From an uncultured Paraprevotella sp. (GTDB taxonomy: Bacteria; Bacteroidota; Bacteroidia; Bacteroidales; Bacteroidaceae), in NCBI GenBank assembly GCA_900548345.1, contig URKA01000024.1, forward strand, positions 1 to 48,988: DNA of 48,988 bases, read 5' to 3'. The position numbers and the translations under genes are program-made. A model generated the notes under the pieces. That model had not been told where the DNA came from. It saw nothing but the letters and a program-made list of their open reading frames with translations, and did not search any database. Below are positions 41,201 through 48,988 of this stretch, piece by piece (position 1 is the stretch's first letter; the number at the start of each line of letters is the position of its first letter).

Positions 41201-43725
41201 CCAATTTCGCTGTGGGCGAACGGCTGATTTATCAAGAGGTCGTAGGTATGCCGGCCGGACGTTTCGTGTTCAAGGCTGCCGTGCAGAAAGGACGTGAGCA
41301 AGGGGCGATAGAACTGTTTGCCAATCAGGCCGGCGAGCCGGTCATGTCTCCGCTTGTATTGCGGAACTGTTCCGTTTCGACAATCGTGAAGGGGGGCAAC
41401 CTCTCGGTGGGTGTCCGTTCGGCTGAGGCCAATGCCTGCCAGTGGGTGTCCATGACCGATTTTGTATTGGAGTACCATAGTCCGGTGATGTTGCTCAACG
41501 AGGCTTTGGCCGAAGCTGCCGCGCTGAACTACGGAACGGACAGCGACAACGCACTGCAGACGGCGGTGTCTGAGGCTCAGGGCATGCTGGCCGAGGGTAC
41601 GGCTTCGGAACGTGTCGCTGCCTATGAAAGCCTGTTGAAGGCCATCAATCAGTATAAGATAAAGAACGCGTCGGCGGAACATCCCGTGGACATGACGGAA
41701 TATGTGAAGAACGGCGACTTCCGCAAGCGCAGGCTGGGCGGATGGACATCCGCAACTTCGGCTGTGGCCGCATTCTGCCAAGGCGCGATGGAAGTGTATC
41801 ATGCTCCGTTCGACTTCTCGCAGACCGTATCCGGACTGCCCATCGGTAATTACCGTTTCAGCATGCAGGCCCGCAGCAATTCCGGTGCCGACAACTCTAC
41901 ATTCGGCATTTATCTGAAGAATGCTTCCGGCGAGCCGACAATGGTTTATGCTGCCGACAAGACCCGCGCGGACGGAACGAATGCCGGACTTCATCTGGGG
42001 CAGAATGCCGATGATTTCAAGGCCGATGCCGAAGTGTCGCGTATTGCGGCGGAGACTTTCTCCACCGGTGAGGTGACGGTAGGAATGTCATGTACCTCGG
42101 CTAATATGTGGTGCGTCCTGGGCGGCCTGAGGCTGGAATACACCGGTGTTGACAACAGTGAACTGTTGACGAACTGGAACGAGCAGGTGAAGGTGGCTAA
42201 CGGGCTGGACCGTACGGCCATGAACGACACTGTGGCTGCTTTGCTGGACAAGGCGGTCGATGTGGAAATCACGAAGATAGACACGGACTCCTTGTCGAAG
42301 GCATTGAAGAACCTGATGACGCAGATTGGCAGCGCACGCAAGTTCATCCAGGTGTATGCCGATTTCAACTCGTTGACAAAGGAGGTGGAGGAGATTATCG
42401 CCAACTCCACACCGACTGTCGAACCCACGCGCGCACTCTTGCAGAACACGCTGGACAACGCGAAGAGTGAGGCTGAAGATGCACCGACCCCTGCCGATCT
42501 GACAGAGATTTACAACACGCTCGAAAGCGGCCGCCAGTCTTATGTGGTCGATGCGGTGCCGTTGAATGGTATCGGCTTCGACTTGACGTTCAAGGTGGCG
42601 AATCCTTCAGGAACGCAGGCCGGCGGATGGTCCACAGACGGTACGGGCAATTTCTTCCCGGTAACGGACGGAAAGGTCAACGGCGAGTATGCCGGTACGT
42701 ATTTCGAGAAATGGGACATCGAAAGTTATGTCTTTAAAGGTGCACGTCCGATATACCAGACGCTGTCCAATATGAAGAACGGCCGCTATGTGCTGACGGC
42801 GGCAGCCTTCCGTATGAATGAGTTTGGCAACGGCTCTGTGCCTGCCGGTTCGGTCAGCCTGTATGCCAACGATACGCAGGTGGAAGTGACGTCCGCCAAA
42901 CTGGATTACTTCGAGCTGGAGACGGTGGTTTCCACGCAGAAACTTGAACTGGGACTGACGACAAGTTCTGTAAACACGGCCAACCGTGTGGGTCTGGCAG
43001 ATGTGCGCCTGATGTACTACGGGCCGCAGAAGACAGTGCTGGACGAGAATGATGAGGTGCTGACCGTGGAGAACGGTACCAAGGGAGACATCACGTTCGT
43101 ACAGTCCTGGAAGAAGAACCAGTGGAATGTGGTATGCCTTCCCGTAGATTTGAGAGTATCCTCTCTGGTGAAGAAATACTTCACGGCCGTGAAATCACTG
43201 AGCAAGGTGGACATGTCGGGTGATGTATGCAACTTGTATTTCACCAACTCCACGAGGGCGAGGGTAGGTATTCCTTACTTGGTTCAGGTGGCCGAAGATG
43301 TGGAAGAGACCGTCTTCACCAACATGGCCGTGGATACGGAAGCCTATGCCACCAATGGCGTGACGGTGACCGACGGAACGGTTACGGCCAAGATGCAGGG
43401 AACCTGTCAGGTGACATCTCTTACTTCCGACAATGCGTATGTGTTCGAGGCTAAAGGCGTCCGTAAGGCTGAGGCCGGAGAGAAAGTGAAAGGATTCCGT
43501 GCATTCCTCGAAATAGAGGGCGCATCGCCGAAACAGATTAACGTGTACGTCGATGGCGAACTTGTGACGTCGGTTGAAGGCGTACGTGCGGATTTCCTCG
43601 GTAAAACAGTTGACGTGTATACCGTGAACGGTGTGAAAGTGAAATCATCCGTCAAGCAAGCCGATGCGCTTCAAGGCTTGCCCAAGGGTATTTACATTGT
43701 AGACGGTAAGAAGGTGATAAAGTAA
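38260..43725 (+). CDS. Giant secreted alginate-lyase-like multimodular protein
   Basis: This 1821-aa protein starts with a signal peptide (MRKKIVLCMLGMATFVGTAFAQ). Residues about 25-370 look like the alginate lyase (all-helical) family: 'HHPGLLHSEEDFRQIKER', 'NWYHYHSNWGAGNALF' and 'ESGRDQGHAMAGLGL'. Two Ig-like domains follow (to about 640), then four jelly-roll modules (about 640-800, 925-1070, 1140-1290, 1440-1590) joined by helical linkers. It ends with a Bacteroidales C-terminal domain ('NQWNVVCLPVDL') and a type A sorting-like sandwich. The likely role is polysaccharide cleavage or binding at the cell surface; the substrate cannot be told from sequence. Confidence 0.85.
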   Translation: MRKKIVLCMLGMATFVGTAFAQGVGFHHPGLLHSEEDFRQIKERVASGDEQTLAALDVLKNAPGVRGNWGGDWVINEHISRGISGQENYMNCYRNAARAYQLALLWKITGDTGYGEAAKNLLNGYRIWNKSLGGNTNMSLIPGFIGYQFCNAAEIMRDYDGWPKEEFELFKQYMIDVWFTLAQDFLERRHDTVYREENWYHYHSNWGAGNALFCVSLGVLCDAPDIYNYGMYWFKEGPGNESTKVSALDAAAFGTGLCGYGWGLMPWFHKDERGPLGYFAQLQESGRDQGHAMAGLGLASYTLQTAFNQGDNAFCNLNNMVVTGKAGSAMMAAAAEYVAAYNTGVDDLPYTTNWWMGGLNGTGRGQWRPIWQLFINHYQNRMGIPMKYCSAKKAEIGIEGGGGAYGGNSGHYDHTGFGDLMHYDKPVAEDEVPTILFPTILMNGKQHRYAEAGVVVDGGTSTGGKPIKGVGFTGVEPGTVLMLGVSLPNGEEDTGNWVWEDGVTGQNRQITADHSGIYRVTYTNSKGVKSVQMFSIAVRGEGIKGTFTCTANYCGKVIEGSEVEMGIGRSVSLRTSYTNWNYIESETWYDETGKAIASGGSYTYTLRDNNPHELTFRLVNQSGVVIERVFHIKPYENDKTDLLSDPNCNNVSLWDTNVEGFAVGTSSYTGFSGSYIERQCKATANGMSCWGQEIFDMSETLTGLPAGKYELSASVIATQQSLTGAAGKDYVKDVYLYGGGANTAVSSQDGVPEFFTVNFYVGEDGKTTLGVKNVTNQNKGNSPNGANWVAVDNFTFVYRGTDDLSADLAEMRKKAAAAKEDEMMPSLYQTLKTLAEGSAEDVAAAVELERALGEAQMLAVHYKDYMAVYKQYKEFVERGGVTYAELLEALEAFEKAGHVEEFFAAYESLEAAWSRYLCEAEIPVDMTSALMNTELAGVGTNNLYWLTEAGGGNFQVLAVDGSDTQRGDAVAANMIERWCTANFAVGERLIYQEVVGMPAGRFVFKAAVQKGREQGAIELFANQAGEPVMSPLVLRNCSVSTIVKGGNLSVGVRSAEANACQWVSMTDFVLEYHSPVMLLNEALAEAAALNYGTDSDNALQTAVSEAQGMLAEGTASERVAAYESLLKAINQYKIKNASAEHPVDMTEYVKNGDFRKRRLGGWTSATSAVAAFCQGAMEVYHAPFDFSQTVSGLPIGNYRFSMQARSNSGADNSTFGIYLKNASGEPTMVYAADKTRADGTNAGLHLGQNADDFKADAEVSRIAAETFSTGEVTVGMSCTSANMWCVLGGLRLEYTGVDNSELLTNWNEQVKVANGLDRTAMNDTVAALLDKAVDVEITKIDTDSLSKALKNLMTQIGSARKFIQVYADFNSLTKEVEEIIANSTPTVEPTRALLQNTLDNAKSEAEDAPTPADLTEIYNTLESGRQSYVVDAVPLNGIGFDLTFKVANPSGTQAGGWSTDGTGNFFPVTDGKVNGEYAGTYFEKWDIESYVFKGARPIYQTLSNMKNGRYVLTAAAFRMNEFGNGSVPAGSVSLYANDTQVEVTSAKLDYFELETVVSTQKLELGLTTSSVNTANRVGLADVRLMYYGPQKTVLDENDEVLTVENGTKGDITFVQSWKKNQWNVVCLPVDLRVSSLVKKYFTAVKSLSKVDMSGDVCNLYFTNSTRARVGIPYLVQVAEDVEETVFTNMAVDTEAYATNGVTVTDGTVTAKMQGTCQVTSLTSDNAYVFEAKGVRKAEAGEKVKGFRAFLEIEGASPKQINVYVDGELVTSVEGVRADFLGKTVDVYTVNGVKVKSSVKQADALQGLPKGIYIVDGKKVIK

Positions 43726-43746
43726 TATTGTTGTTTCTCATGAAGA

Positions 43747-43783
43747 GGGGTGTCTGGCAGAAATGCGGACACCCCTTCTCTTT
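43747..43783 (+). terminator. Terminator of the alginate-lyase-like gene, part of direct repeat copy 1
   Basis: GGGGTGTC (43747-43754) pairs with GACACCCC (43768-43775), followed by TTCTCTTT. The sequence 43748-43791 recurs nearly unchanged at 45532-45574, after hipA. Confidence 0.85.
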
Positions 43784-43834
43784 ATATGCCGAACGGAAAG
43801 TGAAGTAAAATTGTGCGTGTGGTATTAATATATA

Positions 43835-43866
43835 GATATTTATTCATATATTTGCAGATAAATATC
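43835..43866 (+). promoter_or_regulatory. hipBA promoter and probable HipB operator
   Basis: GATATTTAT (43835-43843) and ATAAATATC (43858-43866) are exact reverse complements, 14 nt apart. Between them lies TATATTTG (43847-43854), a full -7 box match. A dimeric HTH protein bound to the arms would cover the promoter, consistent with autoregulation by HipB (inference). Confidence 0.6.
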
Positions 43867-43879
43867 AATAGATTACTAT

Positions 43880-44206
43880 ATGGGTAACCTTTCTTATACG
43901 ACCAATAGTGACATCATATCCTTTCTTTGCAGACGTCTGAAAGAGTATCGTCTTGCAGCACGGATGAGTCAAAAGGAGATGGCAGAGAGGGCTGGAGTAA
44001 GTCTGGCCACCATCAGTCATCTTGAACAGGGCGTGAGCCGTAATATCACGCTCAACAATTTTGTTTCTCTCTTGCGTGTGTTGGGGATGGAACAGCGTTT
44101 GCGCGATGTGTTGCCCGAATTGCCCATGCCGCCGATGGCGTTGAGACAGATAAACAAACTCATTCCTAAAAGAGTAAGGAGAAATAACGATGATACGGAA
44201 TCTTGA
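43880..44206 (+). CDS. hipB: HipB-type HTH antitoxin
   Basis: This 108-aa protein carries an XRE-family helix-turn-helix at about residues 20-75: 'MSQKEMAERAGVSLATISHL' and 'EQGVSRNITLNNFVSLLRVL'. In hipBA systems HipB neutralises HipA and represses the operon. The palindrome around the promoter supports that. The C-terminal tail is basic ('LIPKRVRRNNDD'). It overlaps hipA by 17 nt, which implies coupled translation. Confidence 0.88.
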   Translation: MGNLSYTTNSDIISFLCRRLKEYRLAARMSQKEMAERAGVSLATISHLEQGVSRNITLNNFVSLLRVLGMEQRLRDVLPELPMPPMALRQINKLIPKRVRRNNDDTES

Positions 44207-45479
44207 TGTCTTTTTATGGAATCGGAAAGTAGGTTCTTTAGTTACCTATAAGGAGAATTACGCAGAAAAGATATGTTTCTATTTTGACCGTGACTTTATT
44301 TGCAGTGGCTATGATATAGCCCCTTTACGTGCCTCCATTACCAGCATTTCTGTAAAGAACGGTTTGCCTGTGTATGCTGAAGAGGAGAAACTTTTTGGCG
44401 GGTTGCCTTCTTTTATTGCAGATTCATTGCCGGACTATTGGGGAAACCAAGTGTTCAATGAATGGGCAAAATCCCATCACATTAGCCCGCGACGTTTGTC
44501 TGCTTTAGACCGTCTGGCTTACATCGGCAGACGAGGAATGGGAGCATTGGAGTTTCTGCCGCCGGCAGCCGAAGATATGGAGCAGCCATTCAAGGTGGAG
44601 ATTGCCGACCTGTACAAGTTGGCTCAATCGGCATTGAACGAGGCGAAAGGACTTAAGGTCGAGATGCAGCCGGATTTCATGATAGAGAGTCTGTTCAGGG
44701 TGGGGACATCAGCCGGTGGCCGCAGACCCAAGGCTATTATTAACTTCGCTCCGGAAACCAATGAATGTTATTCCGGTCAGGTGGCAGCCCCGCAGCCCGG
44801 TTACATCCCTATGATAATCAAATTCGATGAACATTCGGATATACCTACTACACGCATTGAATACAGTTACTATCTTATGGCGAAAGATGTCGGATTGAGT
44901 ATGATGCCCTCACGTCTTGTCGAGGGTGAACATACCGCTCATTTTCTGACTGAACGTTTTGACCGCCGTGGGGGGAAGAAAGTGCATGTACAGACTTTGG
45001 CTGCCATGCAACCTTCTTCTGCCAGCTATGAAGACTTGTTTGACACGGCCTGTCGGATAGGGGTTTGGCCGGCGGAACTCAAGCAGTTGTTTCTTCTGAC
45101 TGTCATGAATGTATTGGGGGGTAATGTAGATGACCATAATAAGAATTTCAGTTTCCTGATGAATGAAGATGGAATATGGCATATTGCTCCGGCGTACGAT
45201 TTCACTTTTTCTGTCGAACCGTCTGCACCGGTATATATGAACCGTCATAGTATGACCATAGGCAACAAAAATTCTGATTTCGAACGTGGCGACCTGCTTG
45301 AATTGGCCAGACGTTACAATATTAAAGGAGCCGATGCGATGATTGGAAAGGCTGTAGATGTGGTTTCCAACTACGACCGTTATGCAGAGCAAGCCGGTGT
45401 TGATGAATATTGGTGTCGGCATATTAAGGAGGAAACGGGTTATAGAATAAATAATATACTCAATCACTATAAGACTTAA
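44190..45479 (+). CDS. hipA: HipA-type serine/threonine kinase toxin
   Basis: This 429-aa protein has the HipA N-terminal domain ('WNRKVGSLVTYKE', 'GGLPSFIADSLPDYWGNQVF') and the kinase-like C-terminal domain. Kinase landmarks are the Gly/Ser-rich loop 'RVGTSAGGRRPKAI' (near 171), the catalytic loop 'GGNVDDHNKNFSFL' with Asp314/Asp315 and Asn319, and 'IAPAYDFTFS' with the metal-binding Asp. In E. coli HipA phosphorylates glutamyl-tRNA synthetase and causes growth arrest; the target here is unknown. All key residues appear present, so it should be active unless neutralised by HipB. Confidence 0.9.
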   Translation: MIRNLDVFLWNRKVGSLVTYKENYAEKICFYFDRDFICSGYDIAPLRASITSISVKNGLPVYAEEEKLFGGLPSFIADSLPDYWGNQVFNEWAKSHHISPRRLSALDRLAYIGRRGMGALEFLPPAAEDMEQPFKVEIADLYKLAQSALNEAKGLKVEMQPDFMIESLFRVGTSAGGRRPKAIINFAPETNECYSGQVAAPQPGYIPMIIKFDEHSDIPTTRIEYSYYLMAKDVGLSMMPSRLVEGEHTAHFLTERFDRRGGKKVHVQTLAAMQPSSASYEDLFDTACRIGVWPAELKQLFLLTVMNVLGGNVDDHNKNFSFLMNEDGIWHIAPAYDFTFSVEPSAPVYMNRHSMTIGNKNSDFERGDLLELARRYNIKGADAMIGKAVDVVSNYDRYAEQAGVDEYWCRHIKEETGYRINNILNHYKT

Positions 45480-45531
45480 AAGCAATCATATAGTGTTTGT
45501 TCGACAATAAGTAGTTTTGATTGCATGGATA

Positions 45532-45574
45532 GGGTGTCTGGCAGAAATGCGGACACCCTTTTCTTTATATGCCG
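45532..45574 (+). terminator. Terminator after hipA, direct repeat copy 2
   Basis: GGGTGTC (45532-45538) pairs with GACACCC (45552-45558), followed by TTTTCTTT. The 43-nt stretch repeats 43748-43791 almost exactly, with one indel and one or two substitutions, 1,784 nt downstream. Confidence 0.85.
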
Positions 45575-45643
45575 TTTCAGGTTATAAAGCGGACGTGAAA
45601 AAGGCGACTTCTGGCCTTTTCCGACTTTTTTTGAAGAAAAAAC

Positions 45644-45693
45644 GATTTTTCTTTGGGATTTTCATCGGCTTGTTCGTATAGAATATATACGAA
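45644..45693 (+). promoter_or_regulatory. Conserved upstream element, copy 2, with palindrome
   Basis: 45644-45680 matches the element before the alginate-lyase-like gene (31 of 37 positions), with TTTG at 45652-45655 and TATA at 45677-45680. At its end, TTCGTATA (45673-45680) and TATACGAA (45686-45693) form a perfect 8-bp inverted repeat, spacer 5 nt, a possible operator. Confidence 0.55.
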
Positions 45694-45746
45694 TAAGGGA
45701 AACTGATAATTCGATGATACATTAATCTAATTTAAAAAAACAAAAA

Positions 45747-48700
45747 ATGAAAACACAATTACTTTTTACGGCTGTGCTGATGGCGGCAACCGGAGTGGTG
45801 TCACATAATGTGTACGCCAGGCAAGGATTTGCTTCGGTAACGTCTGTGTCTGCAATGGTCGCTGCAGAAGGCGAGAATGTTGAGGCAGAACCGGCGTCGG
45901 ACGATTTTACGGATTACACTTCGTATGTGAAGAATGCAAGTTGTACGGTAGATGATAGGACTACGTGGACCCGTAATAATCTTCAAGGAAATGACAATTA
46001 TTTGATAATGGCTGATGTTTTGAATAGTGACGTGTTTTCCGGAACCGGTATAGAATTCTGGCGAAAAGCAAATGCAGATGGCGCCTTGAAAAACCAAGAT
46101 TTGATTTGGCAAATTGTAAGAGGGTTGCCTGCCGGTACATATAATGTGACAGCTTATGCGGCCGGAAGAGACCAGGGGGCCGGAGATATACATAATGGGG
46201 ATTTGTTTTTGTTTGCCGCAGATAAACAAGTGCAGGTTACCAGTAATAAATGGGCTGAATATACAATAGAAGGTGTTGAGGTTGGCACTGACGGCATGCT
46301 TAAGATTGGTCTTCATGGAGGTGCAGGGAATTGGAATAACTGGGTTCAGATTGCTGATGTAAGATTGGTTTATGTGAATAACAAGGCTTCTTTGGATTTG
46401 GCTATAGAAAAGGCTACAGGCATTAATTCAGTATATAATGACGCTGATTTGTCTGCGGAGATTACAACGGCTCAAAGCATAGGGGAAGGAGAAACTTCAA
46501 CAGTGTATAAAACAGCCATTGGGAACCTGAATCAGGCGATGGATGATGCTTTAGTAGCAAATGTTACTTCAGATAAACCTTATCAATTATATACAATTGC
46601 CAATGATTTCAGTGGTGTTGTACCTAATGGATGGACTGCTGTCAATGGCTCTTTTGGTCGACTTGCCTTAACAAACAATAATAAAGCTACGGAATACTAT
46701 CATAGGGCGTTTGAGGTGAAACAGGAATTGAAAAATTTGCGGAATGGTAAATATAAGGTCAGTGTACAAGCTATCAGTAATGATACGCAGGATTTTTATA
46801 TTTATGCACAAGGGGATGGTGATGTAACTCAAATTGATAAGCACGTTACGGCAAATTCTATTCAGGAAGGTAGTGGAAACGTATTTCAACAGACGGTTAA
46901 TTATATGATGGCGCATCCGACTGAACAACTTGTGGAAATAGAAACAAATGTCATTAATGGAACGTTGACGGTGGGAATGCGTGCAGGAGGTAACAACTGG
47001 ATGGTTGTTAACGATTTTAAGTTAGAGATCCTTGAATTTATTTCGCTTGAAAAGATAAAGAATCTTTATCTGGAAAAAGTGGAGGTTTGTAAGCAGCTGG
47101 CAAAATCTTTGGAAGGAAAAATATCTACGGCTTGTTTAACAGAGTTAAATAAGGATGCAGTGGAATATAATACGATAGAAAAGTATACTCAGGCCATTGA
47201 TAATGCCAATAATATGATGCTTCTGGCCAATTCGATGGTGGCTCCCTACCAAGAGTATGTTGATTTGCGTACAAAAATACAAGAGGAGATTGCAAAAAGT
47301 ACAGGAAACCAAGAGACTTTGAACAATGCAATTGATGAGCAAAACGAGGCTCTGAATGCTGCTATGACAGTGGAAGAGATTGATGATGCACGTGAAGGGC
47401 TGTTGAAAGATTATAAGGTATACTTGAAATCAGCACAGCCTACAGATGGCAATGTGGTGGATTATACTGTCATGTTAAAGAATCCGACTTGTGCGGAGAA
47501 TAACGGCTGGGAGAAATTTGTGGAAAACGTTTCTAACGGGTATAATGTTAACTCAGATGGTAGGATAGGAGTTGAAACGTGGGTTCAAGCAGGTACGGCA
47601 CGTAAAAACATGAATCTGATATGGCAGACAGTGAAAGGTTTGCAACCGGGAAAGTATACGTTCAAGGCGTATGCCGTGGGCCGAGATCAGACCCGTTCGG
47701 GTGAACCTTATAATGGTAGCCTGTATCTATTTGCCAATGACAATGTGACGGAAGTGAATGGCAGGACCTGGACTGAATGTACGGTGGAATGTATCGTATT
47801 AGAAGACGGTGAACTCACAGTCGGAATCGCTGCGGGACCAGACAATGAAAACAATTGGAATGCAATTACAGATGCAACCTTAGGGTACAACGGAAATTTA
47901 GTAGGAAAGACAGAAACGGAATGGATGGCAGATGTTTTGGCTGCTAAAAATGCGGAAGCGAAAGAGTATATAACGAAGTATCCTGAAATAACAGCAAAAT
48001 GTAAGGAACTATTGAAACAAGATGCAACGGTTGCAGACAACGCTACAGTGGAGGATTATAGAACTGCTATTGCCAAGAAGAATGAACAGATGAAGGATGC
48101 GTATGCTATAATTAACTCCTATAAGGAGTATTCGGCTTTAAAGAAACGTTGTGATGAGTTCTTTAATAATGTATCTCTTGCATCGGAATGGACCGAAAAA
48201 GCAACCTTGATTATAGAAAATGTTGAAGCCACAACAGAATCAAATGTAGTTATTGCTGCTATACAGGAACTGAAAAAGATTCGGAATGAGATTGTGGATA
48301 ATGCCGCCCAGAATAGTGAAGATTTTGTTTTTGATGTTACAGGATTGTACATTCAGTATCCGGACCCAACTTCTTTGAATGTTCATAGACCTCTTACCGA
48401 TTTTGGATGGAATTCGGAAGTTGGTGGAAACAGACAGACTAACAACTCTACTAATGATAATAAGAAAGGAGTTGAGTTTTATGAAACATGGAATGGCAAT
48501 AATACGATAGAGAACGGAAGATGGGCGATATATCAAGATATCACGTTACCGGCTGGAAATTATAAATTGACCGCTGAGGCTTTTTGGGGAGCGACAAACA
48601 ATGCCTCGGAAATGAATGGTGCGTTGTGTGCTGGAAATGTTTATAGCGAAAATATAGTCTCTCATGATGCCTCCAATTTATTGCCTGTTGGATTGGATTT

Positions 48701-48988
48701 TAATCAGGATGCAGAAGAAGGTATGGTTCGTGTCGGTCTTAGGGCTACAGCTGGAAATGGTAGTAATTGGTGTGGTTTTCGTAATATCAAGATTGAATTG
48801 GTTGCGTCGAATCTTGTTTTGTTGAGTGAGACGGATGAAACAGATAAGGTGGAAGATAAGGAGAAAGCATGTGTCAAAATGTCCCGCGTCCTGAATGGCG
48901 ATGAAAAATGGAACACCTTCTGCGTACCGTTCGCCATGACATCGGAGCAGCTGTCAGCCAACGGCATCAAGGAGGTCCGGGTGCTGGA
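45747..48988 (+). CDS. Large secreted jelly-roll repeat protein, partial at 3' end
   Basis: The frame is open for at least 1080 aa and runs off the window. It starts with a signal peptide (MKTQLLFTAVLMAATGVVSH). Four jelly-roll, carbohydrate-binding-like modules can be read (about 55-210, 275-430, 565-715, 870-1025), with repeated phrases such as 'GLPAGTYNVTAYAAGRDQ' and 'GLQPGKYTFKAYAVGRDQ'. Helical linkers separate them. Near the end, 'DEKWNTFCVPFAM' matches the C-terminal domain of the alginate-lyase-like protein ('NQWNVVCLPVDL'), so the true end is probably near. No catalytic domain is visible; a surface lectin or adhesin is plausible (inference). Confidence 0.85.
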   Translation, partial: MKTQLLFTAVLMAATGVVSHNVYARQGFASVTSVSAMVAAEGENVEAEPASDDFTDYTSYVKNASCTVDDRTTWTRNNLQGNDNYLIMADVLNSDVFSGTGIEFWRKANADGALKNQDLIWQIVRGLPAGTYNVTAYAAGRDQGAGDIHNGDLFLFAADKQVQVTSNKWAEYTIEGVEVGTDGMLKIGLHGGAGNWNNWVQIADVRLVYVNNKASLDLAIEKATGINSVYNDADLSAEITTAQSIGEGETSTVYKTAIGNLNQAMDDALVANVTSDKPYQLYTIANDFSGVVPNGWTAVNGSFGRLALTNNNKATEYYHRAFEVKQELKNLRNGKYKVSVQAISNDTQDFYIYAQGDGDVTQIDKHVTANSIQEGSGNVFQQTVNYMMAHPTEQLVEIETNVINGTLTVGMRAGGNNWMVVNDFKLEILEFISLEKIKNLYLEKVEVCKQLAKSLEGKISTACLTELNKDAVEYNTIEKYTQAIDNANNMMLLANSMVAPYQEYVDLRTKIQEEIAKSTGNQETLNNAIDEQNEALNAAMTVEEIDDAREGLLKDYKVYLKSAQPTDGNVVDYTVMLKNPTCAENNGWEKFVENVSNGYNVNSDGRIGVETWVQAGTARKNMNLIWQTVKGLQPGKYTFKAYAVGRDQTRSGEPYNGSLYLFANDNVTEVNGRTWTECTVECIVLEDGELTVGIAAGPDNENNWNAITDATLGYNGNLVGKTETEWMADVLAAKNAEAKEYITKYPEITAKCKELLKQDATVADNATVEDYRTAIAKKNEQMKDAYAIINSYKEYSALKKRCDEFFNNVSLASEWTEKATLIIENVEATTESNVVIAAIQELKKIRNEIVDNAAQNSEDFVFDVTGLYIQYPDPTSLNVHRPLTDFGWNSEVGGNRQTNNSTNDNKKGVEFYETWNGNNTIENGRWAIYQDITLPAGNYKLTAEAFWGATNNASEMNGALCAGNVYSENIVSHDASNLLPVGLDFNQDAEEGMVRVGLRATAGNGSNWCGFRNIKIELVASNLVLLSETDETDKVEDKEKACVKMSRVLNGDEKWNTFCVPFAMTSEQLSANGIKEVRVL

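Noticed and set aside
38278..41994. Very long open frame (1238 codons) on the minus strand
   Set aside because: It lies antisense to the alginate-lyase-like gene, has no signal or domain pattern, and is explained by codon bias of the real gene.

Overview
The window comes from a Bacteroidales genome, most likely Bacteroides or a close relative. Four things point there: the order of the ribosomal cluster with a DUF3467 gene in front of rpsL, AT-rich leaders that mostly lack Shine-Dalgarno sequences, several promoters matching the Bacteroides pattern (TTTG about 19-21 nt before TAnnTTTG), and many secreted proteins ending in a 'type A sorting'-like C-terminal sandwich. I cannot name the species from sequence alone.

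Layout. 1-165: end of a 22-bp tandem repeat array. 481-19016: one continuous plus-strand superoperon (DUF3467, str, S10, spc and alpha operons) ending in a strong terminator at 19036-19072. Candidate RNA leaders lie before rpsL, rpsJ, rpsH and rpsD. 19278-25282: a compact five-gene operon with its own promoter and terminator. It encodes a polytopic membrane protein, a 1208-aa protein with three FtsK/EccC-like ATPase modules, and three small helical proteins, two of which carry a WXG100-like SW[D/N]D turn. I regard this as the most interesting system here, a possible reduced type VII secretion-like machine. 25340-28588: a secreted zinc metallopeptidase-like protein with carbohydrate-binding-like modules.

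28703-36022: an AT-rich accessory island. It starts with a perfect palindrome and an ORF-less group II intron remnant. It then has a three-gene overlapping operon of secreted proteins, two of which look like metallopeptidases whose zinc motif has been lost. A gene fragment, two small membrane-anchored hypothetical genes and a 27-bp perfect palindrome follow. 36027-37862 (minus strand): rlpA and metY, probably co-transcribed. 38260-43725: a giant secreted alginate-lyase-like multimodular protein. 43880-45479: a hipBA toxin-antitoxin cassette flanked by near-identical terminator-containing direct repeats. 45747-end: a second large multimodular secreted protein, cut off by the window edge, whose upstream element closely matches that of the alginate-lyase-like gene.

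How it works together: the first 19 kb makes the core ribosome, EF-G, SecY, methionine aminopeptidase, IF-1 and RNA polymerase alpha. The remainder is accessory surface and secretion biology (putative translocase, lectin-like and peptidase-like secreted proteins) mixed with mobile-element scars and a toxin-antitoxin module. All functional statements are from reading the sequence; no database search was run.
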